Part shown: one piece after another, positions 10,766 to 21,345 of the stretch
Layout: each line of letters starts with the position of its first letter
How positions within the stretch are numbered: position 1 is the first letter of the stretch
Assembly (NCBI GenBank): GCA_014058105.1
Contig: JACGCM010002394.1
Location: 1,612,001 to 1,676,000 of the forward strand
Length of the DNA: 64,000 nucleotides
Source: Kingdonia uniflora
Taxonomy: Eukaryota > Streptophyta > Magnoliopsida > Ranunculales > Circaeasteraceae
Direction of reading: 5' to 3'
Made by a program: the position numbers and the translations under genes
The notes under the pieces: generated by a model
What the model saw: only the letters and a program-made list of their open reading frames with translations
What the model was told of the DNA's origin: nothing
Databases searched by the model: none

Positions 10766-11471
10766 ACAACTCACGTGTATCAAAAAATTACTACTTATGA
10801 TGTTCGGTGGTCAGCTATCGCTACTGGCAAGCCTTGGGTCGGCGGCGATCGTCGGAATCCCCAATCTCATGGGGGCTTTCTTCGCTTGCCTGGTAGATGA
10901 TGATTATGTGTAGCCTCTGAATCTCTTGTCTCAGTGGTGATTTTGGTTTTTAGAGATCCCAACTAGCCTAATTATGACCTACTGAACTGCTGGAGAACCT
11001 TAGTATGGTTATGTTGTAATTTTAGCTCTGTTTTTCTTTTAATTGCATGAGGTTTAACCGATTTTCAATTTCTCGAGTAAGAGTTACCCTTTATATTTTG
11101 TATAGTAAAAAATATCAATTTAATTAACCAATTTTTTTTCCTCGGGGGCTCAACTCCCTTATACATTTTAATCGTAGATCCGCTCCCTGCCAGAGCTTAT
11201 AAAAGTTGTACATGAGTTGGCATCTGTTGGTAAACATTTTCTTGGTTCAAGTATAATGAAATTCCTGCATAGGTCCAGGATCCTGTGAACTCTCTGATGA
11301 TGTAATCACTTTTTGATTTCTATGGTATTTTTCTTTGCTTAAAAAACACACCCGAATGTTTGGAATGAATTACACTTTCCTATTATTGATGACTCATTTT
11401 GGTAAGAATCAATTAAGGAAAGTCAAGGCTGAATAGCAGTTTGGAAAACAAAATCCAAATAATTCTTTTAA
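10766..11471. other. Unassigned interval: insertion target of element A
   Basis: No known domain was recognised. A plus-strand frame near 10798-10911 reads MMFGGQLSLLASLG and then AIVGIPNLMGAFFACL, which looks protein-like but matches nothing I know. This is the left flank of element A. The matching right flank is the sequence duplicated at 22919-23740 and 34285-35104. Confidence 0.4.
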
Positions 11472-11476
11472 GAATC

Positions 11477-12043
11477 TTTAATAGCCTAATTTTGGGATTC
11501 GAACTTAGTCTTTACACCAAATGATAATCAAAGCGTTTAGATGAATAATAAGAGAATATTAGCACAAAGTTTAATATGGAAAATCTTTGAATAGGTTAAA
11601 AACCACGACCTCTCCTAAGGATTTTATAAAGAGAAGAGTTTATTGATCGTTGCTAGATATTATAAGAGGTGCTATGAGTATTTTGTATAGAGTTTTGAGT
11701 GAGCCTTCTTCCCTCCTTCATCTCGGATTCTCTTGTCCTACTAATTGGTCTTATAATATGACCGTTTGATGACCATCATTGTTCTTAATGATGGACGTTA
11801 CAATATATATTTGATAATATTTGAACAGATTGTGTAACAGTCTGATCTTATTATTTTGTAACGGCTCTATTGATGACAGTACGTTTGTTAGCTCGAACTG
11901 TTGATTTAGAGGTCGAAAGTGATGACTAGCATTCTATAATTGCACCATGTCATCAATAGTGCCATGTGTTGTTTATTAGTTCGAGTGGTCATATGATGGC
12001 CGAAGATGGAGTATGAGTCCGAGATGGGGGATAAACCACTACA
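11477..12043 (-). repeat. 3' LTR of element A
   Basis: 567 bp. It matches 22352-22918 and 33719-34284 throughout, sharing TTTACACCAAATGATAATCA and AAACCACGACCTCTCCT. The element-start TG of the plus-strand reading has mutated to TT. The polypurine tract GAGAGGGGCTGGT lies next to it on minus (12044-12056). Confidence 0.88.
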
Positions 12044-12056
12044 ACCAGCCCCTCTC
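12044..12056 (-). other. Polypurine tract of element A
   Basis: On minus, GAGAGGGGCTGGT directly precedes TGTAGTGG, the start of the 3' LTR. Element C (GAGGGGATGAT) and element D (GAATGGGGTGAT) have matching tracts at the same place. Confidence 0.65.
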
Positions 12057-12386
12057 AGCCAATAGTACGAAAGCATTATGGGCGAGTGGTATTGGTTGAG
12101 AAGCTTCATTTAATATTGTAAGTAATACCTGGGAATTATTTCTAAAACATCTTCATAAATATATGTTTGTGGCTTTTGGGTTTTCTAGAACCAATGGTTA
12201 TAGTCAATTTTGCTGCATGGGGAATCTTCCTGACGTTAGGAATTTGGAGAGTGGCTTTAATGCTGACTGCAGTAAAAGAGCATCCTGATTGATGTGGTAA
12301 ACCAAGTGCTCCTCCTGTATTTTTCGTCAGTCTTTTTTTTTCCTGTTAACTGATTTACCTTGAAAAAGTTCTGGTTGTTGAGAACA

Positions 12387-12724
12387 TGGTAATAACAAGG
12401 AACCAATCTCAGGAGGCAAAGATTTGAAGGAAGATGGAAGAGTTGCGCATCAGGTATTTTGGATACCAACCTTTGCATCTGCCGATGCCAATTCTTGTGT
12501 CTCGTACATATCACCGTATGACATATGAAGAGGTGATGGAGGCGGGGGATGACTATTATCAAATGGTACGTTTCCATTATATGCTAACATCTGAGGCAGA
12601 GCACCAAAATGGGCTGCGGTTGCTGGTGGAAAAGACTGTTACAGTTGAAGATGAAGTGGCAGGCGTTCGTCCGAGGGACTCTCGCCGGTACCCTATTGAG
12701 GGCTGGGTCTTGTCAAAGAAATAG
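12387..12724 (+). pseudogene. Small antisense extra ORF (MVITR/MVKTR family), copy A
   Basis: ATG at 12387 gives MVITRNQSQEAKI before a TGA. A second frame from 12434 continues ELRIRYFGYQPLHLPMPILV then MTYEEVMEAGDDYYQMVRFH, about 96 codons to 12724. Element C has the same layout (MVKTR..., LKYFGDQSLEMPTPVHV, MSKEEAAEAKEDFYCMWRF), and element D has MVKTR and [13 protein letters not shown]. The protein is small with an acidic helix at its centre and no recognised domain. It lies nearest the 3' LTR, on the strand opposite to pol. One frameshift separates the start from the body in this copy. Function unknown. Confidence 0.6.
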
Positions 12725-13649
12725 GTCCATTCGTCTGTCTCTAGCATGCGGGGTGGTGGGAGTTGTGGTGGAAGAGATGGTGGTGGAGGAGATTTTTTCC
12801 ATGGACCATAGATATTGGACATGGAGAAGATCCTTATGTTGGTGCTGCAACTCCTCGGTGATTTCCAGTTCCACAGTTTCCTGGTCCATTTAGGTAGGGG
12901 ATCATAGTTTGGAAATTGCTTCAATTTTGCATCTTCTTTCTCGTTGACTCCGGAGAAGTGTTTCAAACTGGAACGTGATGTAGTTTGTAAAGTAATTTGT
13001 GAACTGTCTAAAATATTTGTTATCTGTAAAGTAGTCTGTAAGAAATATTCAAGCTAATGAAATGTCTTCATTTTGTCATTTTGAAGCCGTGTTGCTAATC
13101 TGTATAATTTTCTGTGTGAACTGGTTTGTTGAGTATGTTAGGAAAATAGCAATTTGACATGTGGATGAAGCAAAAATGATATATGAAACAGGCCAGTATA
13201 AGAAATTTTATGTTGTGATGGAGTGTAGGTCAAAATGTGAGGATCGCGGTACCTAAGTCTTTAAAGGTAGTGAAGTTTGAGTTCGAAAAATAGAGAAGTC
13301 CAAAAAACTAAGGAGGTCGTGTAGTGAAGGTAGGTAAACAATTATCTTTGGTAGGGTATGAGTATGTTTATAGTTGTTAATTCGAACTGACTAAAATTTG
13401 GCCTGCGGTATGGAAGTAAATGATATATGTCCGTAGGGGTTACTGCTGGACAAGCTTTATTGGATGTTGCGATCTTCGTATCTTTGTTAATAAAATCTAG
13501 GTAGGTGATCCATGCATGGAAAGTATGAGTTGTCTCAATATTATGACTCTTATGCATATATTCTTCCTTCTGAAAATTTTCTCTTGTAAAATATATCTTC
13601 CAGCAAAATCTGTGGGATGATTTAGATTCTCAGAGATCCTCCTGTGGTC

Positions 13650-13657
13650 TATATAAA
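13650..13657 (+). promoter_or_regulatory. TATA box before the second small extra ORF of element A
   Basis: TATATAAA stands about 75 bp upstream of ATG 13730. Comparable TATA boxes precede extra ORFs in elements C and D. Confidence 0.45.
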
Positions 13658-13729
13658 GTAGGGGTCCTTGGCTACTATGTCTTGTATCTTCTGTAGGGGC
13701 AAGCTTCTATGAAGGCAGTGGAAGCAACC

Positions 13730-13956
13730 ATGGTGAGGACGTTGTCTCAGCGTGTACGTATGCAAAAGAAGGTAGGTTCTTTATCAAGATCCCTGAACTT
13801 CGTGAACGTTACTTTCGTCATTTTTCTTATGACGCCGCATTGCCAGAATTGCCGTTAAAGCTAAGTGGCTTAGATGATGAAGGTAAACGTGCAGAGGATG
13901 ACCACTTTTTTTGGTATGATGGGTTTTGTGAGTTTCTATTGGACGCAACCTTGTGA
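13730..13956 (+). pseudogene. Second small antisense extra ORF of element A, frameshifted
   Basis: ATG 13730 opens MVRTLSQRVRMQKK. After a frameshift the reading continues as GRFFIKIPELRERYFRHFSY, then DAALPELPLKLSGLDDEGKR and HFFWYDGFCEFLLDATL, stopping at 13954-13956. The continuous, non-repetitive composition across the shift suggests a formerly real protein of about 75 residues. The MVRT start is close to the MVKTR start of the other small ORFs. I recognise no domain. In element D a TATA-preceded small ORF (51398-51685) holds a similar place, but its sequence is different. Confidence 0.4.
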
Positions 13957-14534
13957 GAAGAAGCTATTCGAGAGATCGCACTAGACTAGCTTGCTGAAGA
14001 AGATGTGAGAGCAGCTGGATGAGAGATAATACTATGTGGTGCGGCGAATCATCCGGGCTGCTTTAAATATAATTATATGTGACTGTAATCTCAAACTGTA
14101 GGAGTTCGAATAAATATGTAATCTATTTGCAGTATTCTATATTAGTAATCTGTTAAATGAGAATGAATGATTCTGCGACTTGAAATAAATAAGAATAAAG
14201 TGTTTGTTTACTGCTTATGTGGCAGATATTATGGGTTACAGCTGTCTAACTCTAACAACTGTGTAGATGATTTTGAATTTGAATATTGAGATATTTTAGA
14301 AATGTCGTATGATCTTGGTTTAGTATAAAAGTAAGGTGATTGTCGTGTACACTACTTTGGGAAAGATGATTAATTTTTTTTTTGTAATGGTAGACAATAG
14401 AGACAGACGTGATAATGAAAGATGTTATCACAGAAGTCATGATGATGCTGTAAAATGAAAAGACATGCCTGTAGAGACATTAGGGTGACTGACATGTGTC
14501 TGAATGTGCCATCATTTCATAAACTGAGGGAGGG

Positions 14535-14540
14535 TATAAA
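14535..14540 (+). promoter_or_regulatory. TATA box of the large extra gene, element A
   Basis: GGGTATAAAAACTC lies 146 bp upstream of the exon 1 ATG at 14681. The orthologous genes in element D (53041) and element C (39507-39498) also have TATA boxes upstream of exon 1. Confidence 0.5.
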
Positions 14541-14680
14541 AACTCGTATTTCTCTCCCTCATAAATTGTCTACAGTTATGGAGAGAGAAAAGAATGGTGT
14601 AATCCATATCGCTAAAGAGAGGAAACGCTTGAGTTCTGAAATGATTTAATTGGGAAGGATTCATTCGTGGCAAAAAATTA

Positions 14681-17133
14681 ATGGGGAGGCGACAGAAGCA
14701 GGCAATCTCTGAGAAATATTTGGGTGGAGCAGACGATTACAGTTCTTCTATTACAGGTTAGTGATATGTGCTTATGTTTTCTGATTGTCTATGTTAGTAA
14801 TCTGTGTTTGATGTAGTATGTTCATCACTGTCTGATTTAGGGTGAACCAAGTTGAGAATATAGGGTTTTAAGATTGCCTGTATTATTTTGTAGTACCCAA
14901 GCATTGGGTATGTGAGCAGACTGTGGAGTGAGAAAATGTTTTTGTGGCAAAGAAGAAGGAAAATTGAAATGATTGTGTTTTTGGAAATTTGGAAAATAAA
15001 CGTGTTGACTGGGTAAAAGATATGGGTGGGTTTGTTTTTACTGTGTTAAGGTGTAGCATGTAATGTTGAGACAATGAAAAAATATTTTGTGTATCTGTAG
15101 GTCCAGTATGCATTCAAAACCTGTAAATCCCATGAGTAAATTAGTAGTATCTTCAAGTTCAGAGGAAGCATCATCGTCGGGGAGGGAGGACAATTGTAAT
15201 GTAATAAAAGAGACTGTAGATAAGGTAGAAGTTACTGTAGGTGTAGATGCTGGAGAATCCAGTAATGTAGAAAATGTCAAAGAGACAGAGGATACAAAAA
15301 ATATAGATAAACTATTTTTTTATACACCCTGAGGGAATAGATGTAGGAAAGGAATTTCTGAAATATAAGAATAAATTACAAGGTCAATCGGGAAGTTATA
15401 TGGTGGATCAAGGCCGCTGGTTTAGGGCCTATGTCCCAGGAAAAGGGGGGGGGGAGGCAATATATTATCAAGTCCCCTCTTTGGAGTAGTGGAAAAGAGA
15501 GAAAGGGATTGGTGAGGATATTAAAATCTCTAATTATAATAATGTGGGGTTGACGGGCCCGAATGACGGGTTTATGTGTTATTTGAATCAGGTCGTTTAT
15601 GGCCTTAGAATTCCTTTGACCTTCTTTCAGAAAGGGGTTATGAATACTTTGCAGTGTTGTCCTACCCAACTAAATAGGAATGTATATGAGATGATGAAGG
15701 TGTGCGAGGCACTGAATGAGAAGTGGAGAAGGGAAGAAACTGCCAAGCAGTTCGACCGCTAATAATATGGTAACATTTTATAAACTAAAATGCGTCAAAG
15801 GTCGTAATAGTGGTTACCTGTATAGTGATTCTTCGAGGCCAAAATTTTTTGACTTTGAATCTGCGGGTAGAGCATGGAATGATCACCTTGTATGGGTAAG
15901 GGGAAATTGTATGCAGGTTCCAGATGAACTAGCGCCCATTTCTGAGCCATAAATATTATAATCCCAATAAGTAACACTTGTTACCTTCGACCGATTATGA
16001 GTATGTCTTCGAGCTACTAAACATTGTCTTGTTTCTTATTTGCAAGGTCCCAATCTTACAGTGACACCTGATAACACCAGCTTGTACGATTGCGTAGCTC
16101 AGGAGCAGGCAGAGCTAAAGTAAGTACTTGGTGAGTTAGGTATCCGGAGGGATAAGAGGGTTGATTCCATAGTTCCCAAAGTTCAACAAGCTTTTGAGAA
16201 TCGATCTATGACTGAGAAGAAAGCCCATTTGTCTGTGGATGATGTTACTAATCTTCCTCCACTTGCACCGAAAAATATGAAGGTGAAATGAATGACTCAG
16301 AGGTCTAGAAAACCAGTTCTGGAAAATACTTGTAATACTGTGGCGGTTATCCAGAGAAATCAATCGCTAAATCGGCTACTGGGGATGTTGTGGAGGAGCA
16401 GGAAGTGAGTGAGATTATACCTTTAGAGGGAAAGAAGAGTTCGTTAAAAAGAAAGCAACACGAGGAGGAGGGCAACGCTCATACTAACGCCCAGGCTACG
16501 GCCAAGATGAGTTAATTAGAGCAAAAATACTGTATAATGGCGGGGACTGATCCGCAGCAGCTCGATGAACTGCATCAAGAACATATTTTTGAGGTATGTA
16601 TTTAAATTTTTGATGTGCTATATCTGATGTACGACCTATATTATTAAACTTGTGTTTTTGTATGGGCAGGTCTCGGTCTTGATGAAGGGGGTGTTGAAGT
16701 TCAGTGAGAAGAGGTGCTAGGAGTTTGGGGATCTAACTTGTAAGTTTGATGCACAAATGGCTCGAATAAAGGTGCTTGAAACTAAGCTCAAGATAGAGAA
16801 ACAAAAGAGGGCTGAAGATGCCAAGGCTGCTGACGAGCGGTATACGTTGCTGTCCGAACATGATGACGTTATGTCACAATCATGCAAGGCATTGAAGGCG
16901 GAAAGAGATTACTTTGTCTAATCTTATTATACTTTTGGGTTAACTTGTGCTGATGTAGAGCTGGGCTGATCTGGTAAATATGATGAGATAGTCTTTCCTT
17001 CATAGGTAGAAGATGAAGTGGTGTCTGATGCTGTTTCTCCAGCCGATGTACCTGTTATACCAACTGAACCAACTGTAGCTGCTGACAAGAAAGTGGACCC
17101 TCAACCTGAGGTAGAAATCAGCAAGAATCTTTA
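14681..17133 (+). pseudogene. Large antisense extra gene (YGLxxPL/QLNRNVYE domain plus coiled coil), spliced, copy A
   Basis: Exon 1 (14681-14756) is basic (MGRRQKQAISEKY) and ends at the donor GTTAGT. A 344-bp intron leads to exon 2 at 15101, with Ser/Glu-rich SKLVVSSSSEEASSS. The conserved domain follows at 15544-15950: YGLRIPLTFFQKGVMN, QLNRNVYEMMKVCEALNEKW, then, after one frameshift, FFDFESAGRAWNDHLVWVRG and NC. A 76-bp phase-0 intron (16594-16669) precedes coiled coil (MARIKVLETKLKIEKQKRAE). A further acceptor at 17005 opens the tail ending at 17133. The domain resembles the plant putative gypsy-type transposon family (Transposase_28-like), an identification made by eye. Stops near 15539 and 16711 and the frameshift make it a pseudogene. 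Confidence 0.65.
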
Positions 17134-17337
17134 GCCAACCAATGGTATTCTATTTTGAACAATATAGTTCGTTTGTCTTTAATGGGATTGTACTCTGTAT
17201 GGTCGCAAAACTGTTCAGTTTGATAGACGCATTTTTAATATGTTATGCTTGAATGTTTGTATGACAACAATAATATTTGTAATATGTGTAGGAGGTAAAG
17301 CAGTTGAGAAAAAACTATTTCTAACCTGGAGAGATCG

Positions 17338-17526
17338 TTGGGTAGAGCGAGGGATTCGGTGGCCCGCATTCAACAGGTATTAAATAAAATTAAATATGAG
17401 AGAAGGCAATTTAAGTCAAATTTAAAGAAATTTTTTAAAGAATTATATGACCTTCAATGTAGATATGCTAAGATAAAAATAGAAAGGGCTGAGGTTGAAG
17501 AAAAGAAGAGGAAAGGGGAATGTTAG
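17338..17526 (+). CDS. Short basic coiled-coil ORF, element A
   Basis: 62 codons, MGRARDSVARIQQVLNKIKY and so on, Lys/Arg-rich with heptad-like spacing. Its stop overlaps the start of the next ORF (ATGTTAG, 17520-17526), so the two could be one gene with a frameshift. They could also be C-terminal exons of the preceding extra gene, since CAG|GT and similar junctions occur around 17290-17375. No known domain. Confidence 0.4.
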   Translation: MGRARDSVARIQQVLNKIKYERRQFKSNLKKFFKELYDLQCRYAKIKIERAEVEEKKRKGEC

Positions 17527-18395
17527 TTCGAAAACCAAAAGATTTGACCTGTTTCAGTGACCCGTGTGAAAAAACGAGGTGTAAAAAATTATTGGTAGCT
17601 CTGACATTGTATTTTGAGGTTGAAGTAGATAGTGAGCAGGGTTTAAAAGAAGCTTATGTTGAACTATTAGAGGAAAGAGTAGCTAATCCAGCTCGAGTGA
17701 TGTTTTTAGCTCAAGAAGCACGCAATCATCATAGTTTAGAGGCGAGAAAATGTTCAGCTCGAGTTAGTGTTTCTGCTATATGGGGTAATGTAGATCCTTT
17801 ACCTAATGTTTTTGGCTTTATCTTGGATCAAAGGTCAATAAGGATTGTGTTTTTCAGGATAAGAAAAGAGCAAATAGAGGTTAAACAAAAGTTAGAGGGT
17901 GAGATAAATGAGTTGCAAAATGTATTGTTACAACATATGGAGCAAAAAATGTCTTTAACGACTTATTTATCGAAAGAAGTGGTTGCTCGAAAGATAGTAG
18001 AAGGTAATGTGAGGGCGTTAGGTGTGTTACAAAAAGACATACATAGGCGTCTACACCAGGCGTATATACAGTTGAAAGAGCATCTATATCCGTCACGAGC
18101 AAAAATTGTATCTCGAATGGATTGTGAATGCCATATAGAAAGTGTGATTGATTTTTACAGAGGAGAGTTGGCGAGGGTTGAGAGGGAATTTAGGAAGTTT
18201 GTAACTGAATGTGATAAGGATTTTGATGTGGAGAATGTAAAGACTGAAAACATGTGGTTTACCAAAGATGAAGAGGAAAAAGTTGTTAAAAAACAAATTC
18301 CTAGATCGAGAGAATATTTGTCCGAAGAGAACGAAAATGAGGTCGAGAGCCTGATACCTAGATCGTGGTGTAAGCAACGCCGCAAGAGGTGGTGA
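17520..18395 (+). CDS. Uncharacterised 291-residue coiled-coil protein, longest open frame in the window
   Basis: An uninterrupted frame starts MLVRKPKDLTCFSDPCEKTR and ends IPRSWCKQRRKRW. Residues ~120-165 (EVKQKLEGEINELQNVLLQH) and ~225-255 (FYRGELARVEREFRKFVTEC) have coiled-coil character, and the C-terminus is basic and may act as a nuclear signal. It lies on + in the antisense cassette of element A, between the large extra gene and the end of pol. Element C has a coiled-coil reading in the same relative place (36400-35867, -). Being intact inside a decayed element is notable, although an A/G-rich strand poor in stops could allow this by chance. No homologue is recognised and the function is unknown. 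Confidence 0.5.
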   Translation: MLVRKPKDLTCFSDPCEKTRCKKLLVALTLYFEVEVDSEQGLKEAYVELLEERVANPARVMFLAQEARNHHSLEARKCSARVSVSAIWGNVDPLPNVFGFILDQRSIRIVFFRIRKEQIEVKQKLEGEINELQNVLLQHMEQKMSLTTYLSKEVVARKIVEGNVRALGVLQKDIHRRLHQAYIQLKEHLYPSRAKIVSRMDCECHIESVIDFYRGELARVEREFRKFVTECDKDFDVENVKTENMWFTKDEEEKVVKKQIPRSREYLSEENENEVESLIPRSWCKQRRKRW

Positions 18396-18854
18396 CCTTT
18401 ATAGCTCCTATAGATGTTAAAGTAAAGAATGTAAAGAGTTTGAGAGACAAGGGACAATCCTCTCATAGCTCGAAGTAGTGAAAGTAGGGTAGTCCAATTT
18501 TTAACTAATCCTACATATGTGCTAGTTTTGTGTTCACTGTTTTGTTGATACATGAAATCTGTTCCTTGTGACGATCATGTAAATAAAATGATGTATCGAT
18601 ATTACTATGTAAACTTGTTAACTGTGACATGTCATATGTTTGTATATACAAAATAGTATGAATGCGAACTATTGTAGCAGGTAGAGCTGACAGCTATTTA
18701 GAGTCAATGTGATGCTTTACGTATTCAAAATGAACATCTAAATGAAATAGTAGAAAGTATTCTGATGCAGGGTGATCAAACATAAGTATTTTATTGATGT
18801 AAGACCGACGTACAAAATGATAGATTTATTAGAAAAGCACACTGCGATAGATTA
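18396..18854. other. Spacer between extra genes and the pol end, element A
   Basis: No gene is seen on either strand. Pol ends at 18855 from the right and the extra ORF ends at 18395 from the left, so the convergent 3' ends are about 460 bp apart. Confidence 0.5.
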
Positions 18855-21345
18855 TTATCTTTGATAGAGCTTCAATCTCCTTGGGTTCCAAGGATTAGGT
18901 ACTCTTTTCCCACGCTTGGTGGCGAGGTCATAATAACCAAATATACTTTTTCCAATAATGATAAAAGGACCTTCCTGATTTTCTACTAGTTTTTTAGCGT
19001 TGACTTCTTTTTGGTGCTTTGGTATCTCGCGAATGGCGAGGTCTTTAATTTTGAATTCCCATTAACGAACTCGTTTATTATAAGATCTGGCTAAAGCCTG
19101 ATGATACCTTCCCAAGTTTATGATTACTCGATCTCTTGTTTCCTCAATCCAGTTCATGTTACATGCTAACTGGAATTCGTTCTTTTCGTCTGTCATGGTA
19201 TGGTCGCGTAATGGGTGATAATATTGAACAGGGATTATTGCTTCAGTATCGTATGCCAATAGGAACGGCGTATATCCAGTCGACACCCGAGGCATTGTGC
19301 GATATGCCCATAACACATGTGGTAATTCTTGAACCTAATTATTATTATTATTATTATTATTATTTTCTTTTCCGTCAAACACTTTTTGATTCCATCGATG
19401 ATAGTGGGATTAATGATTTTGGCCTGTCTATTTCTTTATGGGTAATATGGATTAGAAGGAGAGTGGATAATATTGTACTGAGGAATTCAACTACTCTGGA
19501 ACCAACGAACTATGGTCCATTGTCAATTCTGATGAGATGGGGGCAACCAAAATGTATTATGATGGTTTCCCATATAAATTTGATGACTTCATCTTCCCAT
19601 GTGCGGCACAAAGGAATTGCATCTACCCATTTGGTAAAGTAATCCGTTACTACTAGGAGATGCTTCCTTTTGCCAGATGCAGTGGGGAATTCTCCTACGA
19701 GGTCGAGGTCCCATCTTTTGAATGACCGAACAACTTTGCTAGAGTGAAGTGCTAAAAAACTCCTTGGCAAGCATCACATTTACTTGTGTACTCGATGGCT
19801 TGAGCTTTCATTTTAGGCCAAAAAACTCCTTGAGTAAGAGCTCGATTTGCCAAAGATTGTCCTACAGCATAGGATCTATAAGTACCTTCATGAAGTTCAT
19901 GCAAGAATTTTTGAGCTTCTTTATCCGATAAACATTAAAGATAGGGTCCTGTGACAGATATCTTATAAAGGAGGTTATCGGCCACGATGTATCGTTTAAC
20001 ATTATCAAGCACACGTCTTCTTACAATAGGATCTTTAGGGAATTTGCCATCAAATTTGTTTTTGGATCCAATATAAGTGAGAAAAAGTCGTCTCCAATCG
20101 TCCTCATCCTCTTCAATTCCCCCAGTATTAGCAGAATTTGAGGTTATGATGTTAATGTTGAGGGTGGATAGTAATTTGATCTTGAGATATCGTGCTTCTA
20201 TTCTGAGGACTCCCGCTAGATAAGCGAGGGAATCAGAATGTCTGTTTTCTCCTTGAGTCAAATGTGCAATTGTAGAATCTACTCATTCTGTCGGCTACTA
20301 CTGCAGCGTAATCAATCATTTTTCCATTCTTTTAAATTTTTTGTGTATAATGATTTACTATGAGTAAAGAGTCCGTGTACATAGATAACTCAAAACTCCA
20401 ATTTCTAAAGCCATATATAGACCGTGAATTAATGCCTCATATTCGGCCTCATTGTTGGTAGCTTTGAAATTGAGTCTGATTATATTTTTCAATTCTGTCG
20501 TTAGAAGGTGTAATAAGGATGATGCCGATGCCTGACCCTGCAGGTCCAGCAGAACCATCAGTTAGAAGACACCAAGCTTTTTGAGATATCTAGTATGACC
20601 TTTCTTCGAACTGATCTTTATTGACTTATATACTCTCTTCTTCCCAATCGAGATCTTCTACTGGGAAGTCTACAAGAAAATCTGCTACTGCTTGACCTTT
20701 TTCAGAATGCCATGGTTCGAAACATATATCACGCTCGCCAAGATTTACTGGCCATTGCTGCACTCGTCTAGATTTTTCTCGTTTTGACAAGATCTAGCGC
20801 AAAGGATAATTTGTCATTACTCGAACTGGGCAAGACTCGAAATATTATTTTAATTTATGCGATGTGCAGACCAGAGCTAATAGTAGTTTCTCGAACTTGG
20901 TATAACGTGATTCTACAGGAGTGAGAGTTTTGCTGATAAAGTAAACAGGTTTCACCGCCTTTTCATCAAGTCGAATGAGAACAAAACTTAATGATTCATC
21001 GGTGACAACAAGATATATGGTGAGCTTTTCTCCTTCTTTGGGTATACTCATTATTGGTGGCTTAACAAAATATCACTTGAGTTAATGGAAAGCTGCTTCA
21101 CATTCAACAGTCCCATTCGATCTCAGGATCTTTTCTAGGTTTTTTTTTCTTAGTTCCTTCATGTAGTAGGTCGAATAACAATCGACACCGATATGAAGAG
21201 TTGGAAACAAAATGATTGATGGCCGCTATCCTGTTGGCTAGTTTTTATACGTCTTTCTTCGTCTTTTGATAAGGTATAGATAATAGTGCACGAATACGAT
21301 ATGGGTCAGCTTCTATGCCCTGCTTACTGATCAATACGATCCACC
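18855..21345 (-). pseudogene. Element A pol remnant: RT end, RNase H, integrase
   Basis: On minus: the RT/RNase H junction (KPVYFISKTLTPVESRYTKF, near 20900); an archaeal-type RNase H (NFKATNNEAEYEALIHGLYM, near 20450), the dual-RNase H feature of Tat elements; the zinc-binding CDACQ near 19800; the integrase core WDLDLVGEFP, DYFTKWVDAIPL, FGCPHLIRIDNG (19770-19510); LWAYRTMPRVSTGYTPF (19316); and the C-terminal end PNPWNPRRLKLYQR stopping at 18855-18857. Two integrase Asp residues remain, but the catalytic Glu of GQAEVTN reads Lys (RQAKIIN, codon at 19418-19420). Stops and frameshifts are frequent. The N-terminal half of pol is missing through the deletion at 21333. Confidence 0.88.
19337..19363. 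repeat. (ATT)n microsatellite inside the integrase frame
   Basis: About nine ATT units. On minus in the integrase frame they read as a run of Ile after KKCLTEKK. The expansion falls just after the region of the catalytic Glu. Confidence 0.8.

Noticed and set aside
17785..17857. In-frame looking GT-AG intron inside the 291-residue ORF
   Set aside because: The segment is 73 bp, so its removal would shift the frame into an immediate stop; the ORF reads through.
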